Shown one piece after another: positions 51,642 through 61,454 of a stretch of DNA of 64,000 nt. Under the pieces are notes generated by a model. That model was not told the DNA's origin, did not search any database, and worked only from the letters and a program-made list of their open reading frames with translations. The position numbers were made by a program, and so were the translations under genes. Each line of letters opens with the position of its first letter. Positions within the stretch are counted from its first letter, which is position 1. The DNA comes from Bacteroidota bacterium (GTDB taxonomy: Bacteria > Bacteroidota > Bacteroidia > Chitinophagales > Chitinophagaceae): NCBI GenBank assembly GCA_018267915.1, contig JAFDXN010000058.1, positions 1 to 64,000 of the forward strand, read 5' to 3'.

Positions 51642-54600
51642 ATGCGAAAGTTAATTACGAACCGTATTCTTACTGGTGTTTTGTTACTTACCCCCTTAGT
51701 GCTGCAGGCGCAGAATAAGAATGTAGGTATCGGAACAACTAACCCCGACCCCTCAGCCGTGTTAGATGTCACCGCCACAGATAAAGGCGTGCTGATACCC
51801 CGAATGAGTGCGGCTCAACGAATGGCTATCAACACACCGGCCCCGGGCCTTATGGTGTATGATACGGATTCATTTTGCTTGTTTTATTACAACAAGTTCG
51901 TATGGACCTCACTGTGCGACCCCAACACAGCGAGCAATGGTGTAACCAAAGTAAAAATAAACGGCAAGAACGACTATGAACTGGGCAGCCCGCTGAACCG
52001 GTATACAGACATACCGCTGGCCGGCAACTCGCTAACCTTCTCCACCACTACCACCGGTGGCAATGTTGGTATAGGCAATGCTCATCCGCACGCATCTGCA
52101 ATATTAGACCTCAATAACGATAACGGTAAAGGTTTCCTGGTGCCTAAGATGACACTGACGAATACCGCCATAGCAGCACCGGTTACCAACCCAACAGTTG
52201 GCTTGCTGGTGTTCAACACCAATATCGTTAATGATGTGTTCCCCGGATTTTACTTCTGGGACGGTAACAGGTGGGTACGTTTGCTTTCTGCAAACCTCCC
52301 TGCAGTGTCAACTATCAATGTTACTGCGCCGATCGTTAACCACGGTACCATCACTAATCCGATACTGGGCATTACTACAGGCGACCTGTTAGGGGGCACT
52401 GCAGTGAGCGTTACAAATGGTGTTGGCAGGACATTAGGCGGTGACGCCAAAGTAGATGTGGTGGGTGCATCCGGCAGCGTGCTCTACGGTACTGGCACTT
52501 CATCAGCATTTTCAGTGCCCGGTAATCCAGGCGACCTGCTGCAATCAAACGGCAGCAACCCGCCATCGTGGATCAACCCGGCTTCTCTTATTACAACATC
52601 TGATCTTACAGGTAGCAGCGTTATAACTGTAAACAATGGTGCGAACAAGGTTATAGGCCTTGGCGGCGCCAACCTGGATGTGACAGGCCCTGCCGGTACA
52701 GTATTATACGGTAATGGTACGTCATCATCATTTACATCAGTAGGCGCTCCAGGCCAGTTCCTCCAATCGAACGGCACAGGCGCACCAACATGGGCATCCA
52801 TAAGCAACCCAACTGCTGACCTTACCGGCAGCAGCGTGGTGAGCGTAACAAACGGTATAGGCAAGGTAAACGGTATCACCAACGCGAGCGTTGATGTGAA
52901 AGGTACTTCGGGCGGTATCATGTATGGTACCGGTATTTCGTCTGCCTTCACCTCTCCCGGCCTGCCAGGACAATTCCTGCAAGCCAACGGCGCGGGTTCA
53001 CCATTGTGGACAAGCAGCTCGGCAGTGAACGGCAGCACAACAGTTAACGTAACTAACGGTACCGGCCAGGTAGTGGGCGGAACCAATATGGGTATCGACG
53101 TGGTAGGCCCGGCAGGTACTGTACTGTATGGTACAGGTACGTCATCCGACTTTACGCCTCAAGGGCAACCCGGTTATATACTTCAATCGAACGGTGCAGC
53201 TCCGCCAACATGGGTAATGCCAAGCGCAGTAGTAGCATCGTCGAACCTGACAGGTAGCTCTGTGGTGCAGGTTAGTAATGGTAACAACAGGGTAGTGGGC
53301 CTTGGCGGCGCCAGTGTAGATGTAGTGGGCACAACAATAGGTTCTGTACTGTATGGTACAGGCGCCTCTTCAGCGTTTACAGGTGCCGGTACTTCAGGCC
53401 AATACCTGAAATCGAACGGTGCAGCAGCACCTACATGGTCGAACGGTTCGAACGTTACGGGTAGCACGGTTGTCACTGTAACAAACGGTACAGGCCAGGG
53501 AATGGGCAGCAGCAACATGAGCATCGACGTAGCAGGTACTAACGGCGGTGTAATGTATGGCACAGGCACATCATCGAACTTTACAACAGCAGGCCTTTCA
53601 GGCCAGGTGCTGATGTCGAACGGTGCGGGTGCACCCTCATGGGGCAACATTGGCGCTAACAACGGCGTACACGTAACTACGCCTAACGTGCAGCTGGGCG
53701 GCGCGCTGACCTTTGATACAGATATACCGCTGAGCGGCAAGAAGATGACCTTCTCGGGCAATACAGGTAATGTGGGCATCGGTACAAGTACACCGTTATC
53801 GAGCGCGATACTGGACCTGACCTCGACTGATAAAGCATTTGCCCCTCCGCGCATGACCACAACACAGCGTGATGCCATCGCTGCACCTGCGGCGGGCCTG
53901 GTGATCTATAACAGCACTTGTGATGAGATCAACTATTATAGCAACCTGGGATATTGGAGGAGTATTGTTTCAAAAGGTACTCCGACAACATTGCCAGGTA
54001 CTAACGTAACGACATCCTCTTTCCAGGCCAACTGGACATCGGTGTCCGGCGCTACAGGCTATCGTCTTGATGTTGCTACAGATGCTGCCTTTACCAATTT
54101 TGTTGCTGGCTATAATAACTTTAATGCTAACCTGGCTACTTCGCAAGTTATTAGTGGTCTGACAAACTGTGTTACTTATTACTACAGGGTGCGTGCTGTA
54201 TTCTGCTCAGGTCCCGGCGATAACTCTAACGTTACTGCTGCGGCACCGCATACTTCGGGAAACCAAACTTTTACCTACACAGGTGCTAACCAAACCTTTA
54301 CAGTGCCCTGCGGAGTGTATTCCTTAACTGTTAAAATGTGGGGTGCCGGTGGCGGCAGCGGTTATTGGGGCTCCGGTGGATCGGGCGGATATGTGACCGG
54401 TACGTTAGCCGTGACTCCTAACCAAGTACTTACGTTAGTGGTGGGTCAGGGTGGCCGATCAAACCCAATAGGTACGGCGTTTGGTGGTGGCGGTTCAGGA
54501 CAAAGCAACTGTTATATTTCTGGTGGCGGCGGTGGCCGTAGTGCCATACAGTTTGTTGCCGGCACTGACATTGTGACCGTTGGCGGTGGTGGCGGCGGCG

Positions 54601-55103
54601 GCGCCTACTATTACTCTTACCTGGGTGGCGGTGGTGCCGGTGGCGGTAATACCGGCGTCGATGGTGTCGATGGCTATTCGGGCCCAAGTGGTCTTGGATC
54701 AGGCAAAGGTGGCACACAATTGGCAGGCGGGGCAGCTGGTACTGGTTCCCCGAATGGCACAGCCGGTTCACAATATACCGGCGGCAATGGTGGTAATGGT
54801 TGCTATACCGGCGGCGGCGGCGGTGGTGGCTATTTTGGCGGCGGTGGCGGCGCAGGTAACGGTGGCTGTTGCCAGCCAGGTTATGGCGGCGGCGGTGGCG
54901 GGTCGTCTTACATCTCCAACGTGAATATGACCGGGGCAACAACTACAACAGGTAACTGGAGCTCTGCATATGCCGGCAATAATAATGCGCCGAACAACAC
55001 TGATCCCAACTATGTGAGCGGTGTAGGTATTGGTCCAGCTTCTACATACTATTCCGGCTCATATACTACAGGTGGCAATGGCGAAATTTATTTGTCATGG
55101 TAA
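51642..55103 (+). CDS. Fibre-like repeat protein with glycine-rich tip (module A)
   Basis: 1153 residues. Signal peptide ending VLQAQ. Head (about 25-230): NVGIGTTNPDPSAVLDVTAT and DKGVLIPRMSAAQRMAINTP, then a second, similar segment (GNVGIGNAHPHASAILDLNN). Shaft (about 280-680): six units of about 70 residues with LYGTGTSS-F--G-PGQFLQSNGTGAPTW and SVTNG...VDV-G. A closing GNVGIGTSTPLSSAILDLTS segment, a fibronectin type III-like domain (about 780-870), and a tip rich in Gly from about 895 (FTVPCGVYSLTVKMWGAGGG). The VGIGT-P...LDV and SNGAAAPTW motifs are those of phage tail fibres and fibre-like bacterial proteins. No T9SS sorting domain at the C-terminus. Confidence 0.8.
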   Translation: MRKLITNRILTGVLLLTPLVLQAQNKNVGIGTTNPDPSAVLDVTATDKGVLIPRMSAAQRMAINTPAPGLMVYDTDSFCLFYYNKFVWTSLCDPNTASNGVTKVKINGKNDYELGSPLNRYTDIPLAGNSLTFSTTTTGGNVGIGNAHPHASAILDLNNDNGKGFLVPKMTLTNTAIAAPVTNPTVGLLVFNTNIVNDVFPGFYFWDGNRWVRLLSANLPAVSTINVTAPIVNHGTITNPILGITTGDLLGGTAVSVTNGVGRTLGGDAKVDVVGASGSVLYGTGTSSAFSVPGNPGDLLQSNGSNPPSWINPASLITTSDLTGSSVITVNNGANKVIGLGGANLDVTGPAGTVLYGNGTSSSFTSVGAPGQFLQSNGTGAPTWASISNPTADLTGSSVVSVTNGIGKVNGITNASVDVKGTSGGIMYGTGISSAFTSPGLPGQFLQANGAGSPLWTSSSAVNGSTTVNVTNGTGQVVGGTNMGIDVVGPAGTVLYGTGTSSDFTPQGQPGYILQSNGAAPPTWVMPSAVVASSNLTGSSVVQVSNGNNRVVGLGGASVDVVGTTIGSVLYGTGASSAFTGAGTSGQYLKSNGAAAPTWSNGSNVTGSTVVTVTNGTGQGMGSSNMSIDVAGTNGGVMYGTGTSSNFTTAGLSGQVLMSNGAGAPSWGNIGANNGVHVTTPNVQLGGALTFDTDIPLSGKKMTFSGNTGNVGIGTSTPLSSAILDLTSTDKAFAPPRMTTTQRDAIAAPAAGLVIYNSTCDEINYYSNLGYWRSIVSKGTPTTLPGTNVTTSSFQANWTSVSGATGYRLDVATDAAFTNFVAGYNNFNANLATSQVISGLTNCVTYYYRVRAVFCSGPGDNSNVTAAAPHTSGNQTFTYTGANQTFTVPCGVYSLTVKMWGAGGGSGYWGSGGSGGYVTGTLAVTPNQVLTLVVGQGGRSNPIGTAFGGGGSGQSNCYISGGGGGRSAIQFVAGTDIVTVGGGGGGGAYYYSYLGGGGAGGGNTGVDGVDGYSGPSGLGSGKGGTQLAGGAAGTGSPNGTAGSQYTGGNGGNGCYTGGGGGGGYFGGGGGAGNGGCCQPGYGGGGGGSSYISNVNMTGATTTTGNWSSAYAGNNNAPNNTDPNYVSGVGIGPASTYYSGSYTTGGNGEIYLSW

Positions 55104-55115
55104 TTTGAATAGTCT

Positions 55116-55145
55116 GTTCGGATAGCTTGCAAAAGCTATCCGAAC
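55116..55145 (+). promoter_or_regulatory. Perfect 13-bp hairpin with GCAA loop between module A genes
   Basis: GTTCGGATAGCTT-GCAA-AAGCTATCCGAAC. There is no T-run after it, so it is not a standard terminator. It lies 13 bases after the fibre stop and 37 bases before the partner start; it could protect the upstream mRNA or set a ratio between the two products. Confidence 0.7.
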
Positions 55146-55181
55146 GCTCTAACAGTTTATAAACAACAAAAGACTATTCTT

Positions 55182-56432
55182 ATGAAGATAAATAGAAGAA
55201 TGTATTCCGGGTACAAGCCGCTGGCGCTGAGCCTCGTGATGGCTTGTATATCGGGAATAGGCTATGCGCAACAGCAAGTGGTCAATAATACAGCCGCTAT
55301 ACTGAGCATCAACGGTGCTGAAATTTTCAGCGACCAGGGAGCAGTGATACAGGTGAACGGCGATGTGAACTTTATGGATGGCAACATCCTTCACAACGGC
55401 CTGATGCAGGTGACCGGCAACTGGGCGAATGACAACATGGACAAAAATGAGGCATTCGACCCGGCATCGAACGGCGAAGTGAAGCTGACCACCGGGCTGC
55501 AGGAGATACAGGGCTATGCCACTACGGCCTTCCCGACGCTGAGCATAGAGGGCTGGGACAGGAAGGTGCTGCGTGTGAACACTAAAGCAACACGCGGGCT
55601 GAACCTGAACAACCTGGAGCTGGATGTGAACGGTAACGACATGTGGGTGATGAACAGCGCACAAAATGCGGTGACCCGCGGCACAGGCTATGTGAACACG
55701 AGCAAAGCTGCAGAAGGCAGGCTGGTATGGACCGTAAATGGCGGCACAACATATCAATACCCGCTGGGTGGCGGTACGCCGTACAGGTACAGGCCGATAA
55801 CCGCACAGCCCAACGAGAACGGCGTGCTCGCATCGCAATTCCAGAACTACAATGCAGACAATGACGGCTTTGACCGCAGGCGCATCATAGCTACGAACTA
55901 CAACAAGATCAACGACCAGTTTTACCATACGGTGAATGCTGTGTCGGGCGTTAATGGTGCTGACATCAAGATACCGTATAACGCTACGGAAGACGGGGGC
56001 ACTTACACCGGCCTGGCCAGGTGGATAATGACAGATAAGCACTGGATAGACCCCGGGAACTACTTCGACGCTGCTGAAGCGGGAGAGGGAACTGACAGGG
56101 CAATGCATTACCACTTCGACGACAGCGGCAGCCACGTGCTGGCGCTCATAGATACGGTGGAGCGCAACCCGACGATCTTTGTGGTAAGCGGCTTTACGCC
56201 TAACGGCGACGGCAAGAACGACTATTTTGTGATCAAAGGCCTGGAGAATTACAAGTCGAACGAGATCAAGATATTCGACCGCTGGGGCAAGATGGTGTAC
56301 ACTGCAGCGAACTATCGTAATGACTGGGCGGGCAATAACCTGGACATGGACACTTACATGTATGTGCTAAAGGTAAAAGACCTGCAAAATAAAGAGCACC
56401 TGATAAAAGGTGATGTGACTTTGATAAGGTAA
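55182..56432 (+). CDS. T9SS type B-sorted partner protein of the fibre (module A)
   Basis: 416 residues. Signal peptide with LALSLVMACISGIGYAQ. Then a beta-rich domain (VIQVNGDVNFMDGNILHNGL, GEVKLTTGLQEIQGYATTAF, RYRPITAQPNENGVLASQFQ) with no known family. The last 85 residues are a gliding-motility-associated type B sorting domain: GFTPNGDGKNDYFVIKGLEN, FDRWGKMVYTAANYRNDWAG, and HLIKGDVTLIR. It is expected at the surface, probably attached through T9SS. A close paralog is at 61455. Its place after the fibre gene suggests that it anchors or helps export the fibre. Confidence 0.85.
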   Translation: MKINRRMYSGYKPLALSLVMACISGIGYAQQQVVNNTAAILSINGAEIFSDQGAVIQVNGDVNFMDGNILHNGLMQVTGNWANDNMDKNEAFDPASNGEVKLTTGLQEIQGYATTAFPTLSIEGWDRKVLRVNTKATRGLNLNNLELDVNGNDMWVMNSAQNAVTRGTGYVNTSKAAEGRLVWTVNGGTTYQYPLGGGTPYRYRPITAQPNENGVLASQFQNYNADNDGFDRRRIIATNYNKINDQFYHTVNAVSGVNGADIKIPYNATEDGGTYTGLARWIMTDKHWIDPGNYFDAAEAGEGTDRAMHYHFDDSGSHVLALIDTVERNPTIFVVSGFTPNGDGKNDYFVIKGLENYKSNEIKIFDRWGKMVYTAANYRNDWAGNNLDMDTYMYVLKVKDLQNKEHLIKGDVTLIR

Positions 56433-56458
56433 CAGCAAAATAATATTCAAGTGAAGTG

Positions 56459-56490
56459 AACCGGGAGGCTTAAGCCTCCCGGTTTTTTTT
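56459..56490 (+). terminator. Rho-independent terminator after module A
   Basis: AACCGGGAGGCTT-AAGCCTCCCGGTT is a perfect palindrome followed by a T-run (56483-56490). It begins 26 bases after the partner gene stop. Confidence 0.92.
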
Positions 56491-56800
56491 GCTTCAATCA
56501 ACAATTAGTTGTTCCAGTCTGGGGAAAATTCAATAGTAGTATCGTCGGTCAGCTAAAGCTATTCACCATCCCGTCAGATAGGTGCCAGTTCCTTCTAAGT
56601 AGAAGTTAATTACACTGGTGTATATGTTATCAGAAGGTTATGGAAAAAAATATTTTTGGTGATTAATTGATTTTTCGTTAAGTTTATCATAATTGCAACT
56701 GTAAAAGTTGCTTGTTAATAGAAAATTACGAAGAAGAAAACGTCGTAATGTTTAACTGATAATTAATAGAAATGTAACGAAATCTAATAACTAAATATTT
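56491..56800. other. 310-base gap before module B
   Basis: A+T-rich, probably the promoter region of module B. No gene, hairpin or full TAnnTTTG/TTTG pair could be assigned. Confidence 0.45.
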
Positions 56801-59800
56801 ATGAACTCAAAAGGCCTGCTCCTCCTCCTCTGCATGTTGCTACCCCTGCTGCTGCGTGCGCAAAACAACAAGAATATCGGTATTGGTACCAGTAACCCTG
56901 ATCCTTCGGCAATACTGGACATCTCATCCACCGACAAGGGAATATTGATACCACGACTTACGGCAACACAGATCGCCGCCATTAATACACCCACAGAGGG
57001 CTTAATGGTGTATAACCTTGATTCAAGCTGCTATTATTACTACAACAATTTTGTTTGGGTGTCTCTCTGCCACGTGGGCACGGCCAGCAATGGCGTTCAT
57101 ATAGCTATCGTGAATGGCCAGGCCGACTATGAACTTGGGGGACCATTGACGCAGAATACCGATGTGCCACTTGCCGGTCATACGCTGACCTTCTCAACTA
57201 CAAACAGCGGTGGCAATGTGGGCATGGGGAATAACAGCCCGGATCCATCGGCTATACTAGACATGAGCAATGGTAACAACAAAGGTATGCTGGTGCCGAA
57301 AGTTGCGCTGACAGATACAAATGTTGCAGCGCCTGTGAGCAGCCCGGCAACAGGCCTGATGGTATTTAATACCAATACTCAAAACAATGTAATACCCGGT
57401 TATTATTTCTGGGAGGGTACGAAGTGGATGCGGATATTCTCAACCAACCTGCCGGTGGTGTCAACCGTAAGCGTGACTGCACCAATAGTGAACACAGGCA
57501 CTGCGAGAGACCCGAACATCGGCATCACGACGAGTGATCTTACCAGCGCCGGTGTAATAGCCGTGAGTGGCGGTACGAATAAACTGGCCGGCAGCGGCGG
57601 TGCGACACTTGATGTTGTAGGTGCGAATGGTGGTGTGCTGTATGGTACAGGTACTTCATCCGGATTTACACCTGCAGGAAATAATGGTGAAATACTGAAA
57701 TCGAACGGAGCTGCTGCACCAACATGGGTGGACCCGAACGCGTCGCTGGCGAAAACCGACATAGGAGGTAGCGCGGTTGTCAATGTAAGTAACGGTTCAG
57801 GCCAAGTGGTTGGTACGGGTAACGTAACCATTGATGTAACCGGAACGCAAGGTGGTGTAATGTATGGTACGGGCGCATCGTCGGGCTTTACACCTGCAGG
57901 CAGTAACGGGCAATACCTGAAATCGACCGGCGTAACAGCACCGGTGTGGTCAAGTCCGTCTGCTGTAACCGGTAGCACAGTAGTAAATGTATCGAACGGC
58001 AGCAACCAGGTAATGGGTTCGTCAAATATGAACATAGATGTCAGCGGGCCATCCGGTACTTTATTGTACGGAACTGGCACATCCTCGGATTTCACAGCAC
58101 AAGGCACAGCGGGAGAAATATTGCAATCGAACGGTACGGGTGCTCCTTCGTGGGTGTCGCCTAATGCAGCGTTGGTTTCATCCGACCTTACGGGCGGCAG
58201 TGTAGTGAATATCACCAACGGTACGGGCAAAGTTGTAGGTACCGGCGGTGCAAATGTGGATGTGAAAGGTGTGAGCGGTGGCATACTATATGGCACCGGC
58301 AGTTCGTCAACGTTCACAGCACCCGGCAGCGCGGGACAATTTTTAAAGTCGAATGGTGCAGGCGCACCCACATGGGCGGATGGTGCTGATGTAGTAGGCG
58401 GCACAGTGGTGAGTGTGACCAATGGAAGTGACCGGATACTCGGTTCGACAAATATGGGTATAGACGTTAAGGGTACTAATGGTGGCGTGTTGTATGGCAC
58501 CGGTAGCTCTTCTGCCTTCACACCGGCCGGTACTGCAGGGCAGGTGCTGAAATCGACAGGGGCAGGTGCACCGGTGTGGTCGTCGCCAAACGCGACGCTG
58601 ACCACTAACGACGTGGTGCCTGCGGCCTCATCGGCTGTGGTAATAGGCAATGGCACGGGACAAGTAGTGGGTGGTACAAATATGACCGTAGATGTGCAAG
58701 GAACGAGTGGCGGTGTGTTTTACGGTAAGGGTGCTGGCAACGCTGCAGCATTTTCGGCAGTGGGTACCACAGGACAGGTGCTGCAATCGAATGGTGCAGC
58801 GGCACCCACATGGGTTAACCCGAACACGACCTTAACAACAAAGAACCTGACCAATGCGGGTAATGGCGTGGTGACGGTGAGCAATGGTACAAACCAGATC
58901 GTTGGCGCGACGAATGCAACGGTGGATGTGGCCGGTACTAACGGTGGTGTGCTTTACGGTACAGGTGCATCGTCGAACTTTACAGCAGTGGGTACAACAG
59001 GGCAAGTGTTACAATCGAATGGCGCGGCTGCACCGACATGGGTGAATGCTAACAATACGCTGACTACTAAAAACATGACAAACGCCGGTAATGGCGTAAT
59101 AACAGTAACGAACGGTACTAACCAAATAGTTGGCGCATCTAATGCAACATTTGATGTGGCGGGTACCAATGGCGGTGTGCTGTATGGCACAGGTGCATCA
59201 TCGAACTTCAGTGCAGCGGGAACGAGCGGCCAGATATTAAAATCGAACGGCGCCGCTGCACCAACATGGGTTGGGGCTGCAAGCCTTGTGAATGTAGACA
59301 ATGGGATATACTATAATGGGGTTTCGCAGACATTAAGGCTGGGTACGAACCCACTGGTAGAAAATACTACGATCACTCAGGCGGGTTTTAATTTTTCAGC
59401 GGCTGGTGGCACTATCAATCTTAACGATGCATCGAACAATCCGGTAAATATTGCGACCAATTCATCGACAGGCACGGTAGGTATAGGTAGCGGTGCAAGC
59501 ACACAGACGCTAAACATTGGTAACGGTGCTGGTGCTAAGACGGTAAACCTCGGTAGCTCGAACACTACAAGTACTACAAATATATTATCGGGTAGCGGTG
59601 CGGTAAACATTAATGACGCAACGAACAGTCCCGTGAATATTGCGACCAATTCGTCTACAGGTACTGTAAGTGTAGGTACCGGCGCATCAACGCAAACGGT
59701 TAGTATTGCGAATGGCGCAGGTGCTAAGACACTGAACCTGGGTAGTACTAATACTACAAGCAGTACCAATATCAATTCCGGCAGCGGCGCAGTGAATATT

Positions 59801-61339
59801 AACGATGCCAATTCGCAAACGACGAATATCAACTCAACGTCGTCGGCAGGAACGGTGAATATAGGAGCAGGCACCGGTGCGAACCAAAGTGTTAATATCG
59901 GTAATGGTGCGGCTGTTAAGACCGTTACGTTAGGGAGCACAAACAGTACCAGCACTACTAATATCAACTCAGGTAGCGGCGCTGTGAACATAAATAACAA
60001 TAATAGCCAGACTACCAATATCAATACGGGCACAAACACAGGCACTGTGAATATCGCGAATGCTGCCGCAAGTACGGGAGCTGTGAATATCGGAACGAAT
60101 AATACGGAAATAGTAAGTGGAAATGCCGTAGGTATAGGCATTTCACCTACTGCTACTGAGAAGCTAAGCGTTGCCGGCGGAAGTACATTTAGCGGGGTAA
60201 ATGGAACAACTACCAGCGCAATTGCGGGAAGGTATGGTGTGCATGGTAACAGTGCCACCAGCGACGATGCATACCTGGCCTACGTGGGAACAACACCTAC
60301 CGTAGCCGGAGTTTCTTCGACAAACCCGCTTGGCTATTTTACCGCGAGTAATACAAGCTCACAAGGTCTTCTTGCCATGACCTCGGGGACTTCAACTACA
60401 TCTGCAATAGCTGGCGCTTCATCCGTCTGGCATGGTGGTTACTTTTCTACCAGCGTAGCAGGCGCGGTTGGAGTGGTGGGCAATAACAACGCTACCACTG
60501 GCAATAGTGAAGGTGTATTGGGTCAGACTGCTGCATCTACGGGATATGCAACTTTGGGATTGAACCTGGCTGCCACAGGAACCGGCACCGGAAATGGTGT
60601 GTATGGGCAGACGGCCCAATCGCAGGGATTTGGCGTTTATGGTGCAAATACCCATGGAAGTGGCACAGGGGTTTTGGGCTGGGGAAATAATGTAGGCGGA
60701 TCTTATTTAGCTGCGGGGCAGGGAGGTGCATTTACAGGCTTAACAACGGGCGTCTATGCATATAACACATCTTTGGGTGTGTCCCAGGCCATATATACCA
60801 ATAATGGCGGTGTGATATGCAGGGTAAACTATTATTCAGGCATCCAGTACAAAATCAACGGTAGCGGAACAGTATCCACGTTAGCCAAGGATGTTGATGG
60901 CCAAACCGTAACCCTGCACTGTCCTGAAACACCGGAAATATATTTCCAGGATTATGGTTCATCGCAACTGGTGAATGGCAGGGTGCATGTAGAGATAGAT
61001 CCGACATTCGCGAAGAATGTAGTGGTTAGTGAAAAGCACCCGATGCGCGTATTTGTGCAACTGGAGGGTGATTGTAAAGGCGTATATGTGACCAATAAGA
61101 CTGCTACGGGCTTCGATGTAGTAGAGCTTGGCGGAGGAACCTCTAATGTCCCTTTCCAATGGAATATTACTTGTAACAGGGCTGACGAGGAATTACCAGG
61201 CGGTAGAATATCGCATAATGCGGATGCAAGGTTTGAGGTAGCAGCAGACCCAGAACCCACGGGAACTGTAAAAGCAGAGCCATTGTCGGAAATGACTGTA
61301 AGCGGTCCAACATCAAAAGAAGGAACTGTGCAACGCTAG
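56801..61339 (+). CDS. Fibre-like repeat protein with tail-spike-like tip (module B)
   Basis: 1512 residues. Signal MNSKGLLLLLCMLLPLLLRA. Head as in module A: NIGIGTSNPDPSAILDISST, DKGILIPRLTATQIAAINTP. Shaft 1 (about 270-830): eight units with VLYGTGASSNFTAVGTTGQV and LQSNGAAAPTWVN; units 6 to 8 are nearly identical. Shaft 2 (about 865-1100): four shorter repeats such as SGSGAVNINDATNSPVNIAT and GAGAKTLNLGSTNTTSSTNI, common in phage tail fibres. Tip: a Gly/Ala/Ser-rich segment of 250 residues with YGQTAQSQGFGVYGANTHGS, then a compact end domain RVHVEIDPTFAKNVVVSEKH and NKTATGFDVVELGGGTSNVP. No T9SS sorting domain. Confidence 0.8.
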   Translation: MNSKGLLLLLCMLLPLLLRAQNNKNIGIGTSNPDPSAILDISSTDKGILIPRLTATQIAAINTPTEGLMVYNLDSSCYYYYNNFVWVSLCHVGTASNGVHIAIVNGQADYELGGPLTQNTDVPLAGHTLTFSTTNSGGNVGMGNNSPDPSAILDMSNGNNKGMLVPKVALTDTNVAAPVSSPATGLMVFNTNTQNNVIPGYYFWEGTKWMRIFSTNLPVVSTVSVTAPIVNTGTARDPNIGITTSDLTSAGVIAVSGGTNKLAGSGGATLDVVGANGGVLYGTGTSSGFTPAGNNGEILKSNGAAAPTWVDPNASLAKTDIGGSAVVNVSNGSGQVVGTGNVTIDVTGTQGGVMYGTGASSGFTPAGSNGQYLKSTGVTAPVWSSPSAVTGSTVVNVSNGSNQVMGSSNMNIDVSGPSGTLLYGTGTSSDFTAQGTAGEILQSNGTGAPSWVSPNAALVSSDLTGGSVVNITNGTGKVVGTGGANVDVKGVSGGILYGTGSSSTFTAPGSAGQFLKSNGAGAPTWADGADVVGGTVVSVTNGSDRILGSTNMGIDVKGTNGGVLYGTGSSSAFTPAGTAGQVLKSTGAGAPVWSSPNATLTTNDVVPAASSAVVIGNGTGQVVGGTNMTVDVQGTSGGVFYGKGAGNAAAFSAVGTTGQVLQSNGAAAPTWVNPNTTLTTKNLTNAGNGVVTVSNGTNQIVGATNATVDVAGTNGGVLYGTGASSNFTAVGTTGQVLQSNGAAAPTWVNANNTLTTKNMTNAGNGVITVTNGTNQIVGASNATFDVAGTNGGVLYGTGASSNFSAAGTSGQILKSNGAAAPTWVGAASLVNVDNGIYYNGVSQTLRLGTNPLVENTTITQAGFNFSAAGGTINLNDASNNPVNIATNSSTGTVGIGSGASTQTLNIGNGAGAKTVNLGSSNTTSTTNILSGSGAVNINDATNSPVNIATNSSTGTVSVGTGASTQTVSIANGAGAKTLNLGSTNTTSSTNINSGSGAVNINDANSQTTNINSTSSAGTVNIGAGTGANQSVNIGNGAAVKTVTLGSTNSTSTTNINSGSGAVNINNNNSQTTNINTGTNTGTVNIANAAASTGAVNIGTNNTEIVSGNAVGIGISPTATEKLSVAGGSTFSGVNGTTTSAIAGRYGVHGNSATSDDAYLAYVGTTPTVAGVSSTNPLGYFTASNTSSQGLLAMTSGTSTTSAIAGASSVWHGGYFSTSVAGAVGVVGNNNATTGNSEGVLGQTAASTGYATLGLNLAATGTGTGNGVYGQTAQSQGFGVYGANTHGSGTGVLGWGNNVGGSYLAAGQGGAFTGLTTGVYAYNTSLGVSQAIYTNNGGVICRVNYYSGIQYKINGSGTVSTLAKDVDGQTVTLHCPETPEIYFQDYGSSQLVNGRVHVEIDPTFAKNVVVSEKHPMRVFVQLEGDCKGVYVTNKTATGFDVVELGGGTSNVPFQWNITCNRADEELPGGRISHNADARFEVAADPEPTGTVKAEPLSEMTVSGPTSKEGTVQR

Positions 61340-61454
61340 AGATATCAGCCTGTATAACGGGTCGTTTTAATTTAAGAATATAAAAAACATCCTATTAATT
61401 AACACAAACCATCTCCTGTTGATGAAACCTCTAGAGACTAAAAATATACATAGT

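Noticed and set aside
57403..58656. Long minus-strand reading frame of 417 codons opposite the module B fibre gene
   Set aside because: It is the antisense of the repeat shaft; the repeated codons keep the opposite strand open. The composition (Pro, Val, Thr in repeats) mirrors the sense repeats and there is no signal or domain.
59377..60258. Minus-strand frame of 293 codons in the second fibre shaft
   Set aside because: Antisense of a short-period repeat; same reason as for the frame at 57403.
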